DNA from: Spirochaetaceae bacterium
Lineage (GTDB): Bacteria; Spirochaetota; Spirochaetia; Treponematales; Treponemataceae
Reading direction: 5' to 3'
Length of the DNA stretch: 64,000 bases
NCBI GenBank assembly: GCA_017416145.1
Contig: JAFQDD010000001.1
Location: forward strand, 62,001-126,000
This document shows positions 63,385 to 64,000 of the stretch, piece after piece (position 1 is the stretch's first letter; each line of letters begins with the position of its first letter). The notes under the pieces were generated by a model. That model ran no database searches. It was not told where the DNA came from and saw only the letters and a list, made by a program, of their open reading frames with translations. The translations under genes and the position numbers were made by a program.

Positions 63385-64000
63385 ATGATTTTTACTTCTA
63401 ATGAAATTCAAGAAACTGTAAATATGTTTAAACATCATAAACTTGATGTTAGAGCTATAACTATGGGAATCTCTTTGCGAGATTGTGCTTGTTCTAGTGG
63501 AAAAGAAAGCCGTCAGCGAATAAAGGATAAAATCCGCCGTTACGCTGGGAAACTTGTGGAAACTGGAAAGGCTATTGAATCTGAATTCGGCGTACCAATT
63601 ATCAACAAGCGAATTGCTGTAACTCCAATTTCTTTGGTGGCAGAACCTTCTGAAGCAACTTCTTATGTGGAATGGGCTATTACTTTGGACGAACTTGCAT
63701 CAGAACTTGGGGTTGATTTTATCGGTGGATTTTCAGCTCTTGTGCAAAAGGGCATGACAGAAGGTGATAAAAAACTAATTGCTTCTATTCCAGAGGCTTT
63801 GGCTGTAACAAATCGAGTTTGTTCTTCTATCAATTTGGGAACTTCCAAAAACGGCATAAATATGGATGCTGTAAAATTGATGGGTAGCACTATCAAAGAA
63901 ACAGCTCTTCGCACAAAGGACAAAGACGGACTTGGTTGTGCAAAACTTGTAGTTTTCTGCAACGCTCCAGAGGATAATCCATTTATGGCAGGAGCCTTTC
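63385..64000 (+). CDS. PFL/UPF0210 family protein, N-terminal part
   Basis: The frame opens at ATG 63385 and is still open at the window edge, giving 205 codons. The start region has the family pattern [15 protein letters not shown] near 20 and [16 protein letters not shown] near 110, as in the UPF0210 (DUF711) family related to pyruvate formate-lyase-fold proteins. Family members are usually about 450 residues. Function is not settled. It is in an operon with the ACT protein, whose ligand may regulate it. Confidence 0.88.
   Translation, partial: MIFTSNEIQETVNMFKHHKLDVRAITMGISLRDCACSSGKESRQRIKDKIRRYAGKLVETGKAIESEFGVPIINKRIAVTPISLVAEPSEATSYVEWAITLDELASELGVDFIGGFSALVQKGMTEGDKKLIASIPEALAVTNRVCSSINLGTSKNGINMDAVKLMGSTIKETALRTKDKDGLGCAKLVVFCNAPEDNPFMAGAF

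Overview
The window looks like chromosomal DNA of a spirochaete, most likely a host-associated Treponema. It is A+T-rich and dense with genes. It carries an MglBAC sugar transporter, a TatT-like protein, a pyrophosphate-dependent phosphofructokinase, FlgM, ClpS/ClpA, an EF-G paralogue and many short-leader promoters. The genus is inferred from gene content and protein style; no rRNA is present to confirm it. No prophage, transposase, CRISPR array or conjugation gene was seen.

Layout. 1-2.8 kb: the 5' part of an AddB-like nuclease (cut by the window edge) and tRNA-Asn. 2.8-8.7 kb: mglB-mglA-mglC with a divergent LacI-type regulator and two matching operator palindromes. 8.8-13.4 kb: an iron-sulphur DUF362 protein, metF and a short metH. 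13.5-16.6 kb: a PaaK-type CoA ligase, a double-ACT protein and thioredoxin, flanked by a hairpin repeat family that is tandemly amplified at 16.1-16.6 kb. 16.6-30.7 kb: RqcH/NFACT protein, two divergent GHKL-ATPase signalling fusions, SpoU methyltransferase, alcohol dehydrogenase, flgM, rsmI, a VWA protein, an HTH-cupin regulator, manA, and a three-gene envelope operon ending in a FecR-domain protein. 30.8-48 kb: CBM-like and DUF3737 proteins, a second LacI regulator, comM, plsC, a lipoprotein, pepF, adenosine deaminase, PPi-PFK, tatT, an EF-G-like GTPase, epmA and malQ. 48-55 kb: a membrane protein, a zinc/cadmium resistance pair (arsR-P1B ATPase), a PilZ/methyltransferase/WYL overlapping chain and a beta-lactamase-fold hydrolase. 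55-64 kb: glnA, a membrane LuxR regulator and gdhA (ammonia assimilation), a rhomboid-like protein, exonuclease III, clpS-clpA, an ACT protein and the start of a PFL-family gene.

Working together. Sugar uptake (mgl), alpha-glucan use (malQ, second LacI), manA and PPi-PFK point to fermentative carbohydrate metabolism. glnA/gdhA handle nitrogen, and metF/metH one-carbon and methionine synthesis. Two small regulons can be read directly from operators: the mgl LacI sites, and a LacI-type palindrome shared by the second lacI and malQ. Three patterns go beyond ordinary annotation: a dispersed two-hairpin repeat whose stems co-vary while loop and linker stay fixed; a multibranched hairpin block near 49.0 kb; and at least a dozen genes whose -10 box lies only 5-8 nt before the start codon, which predicts leaderless mRNAs.
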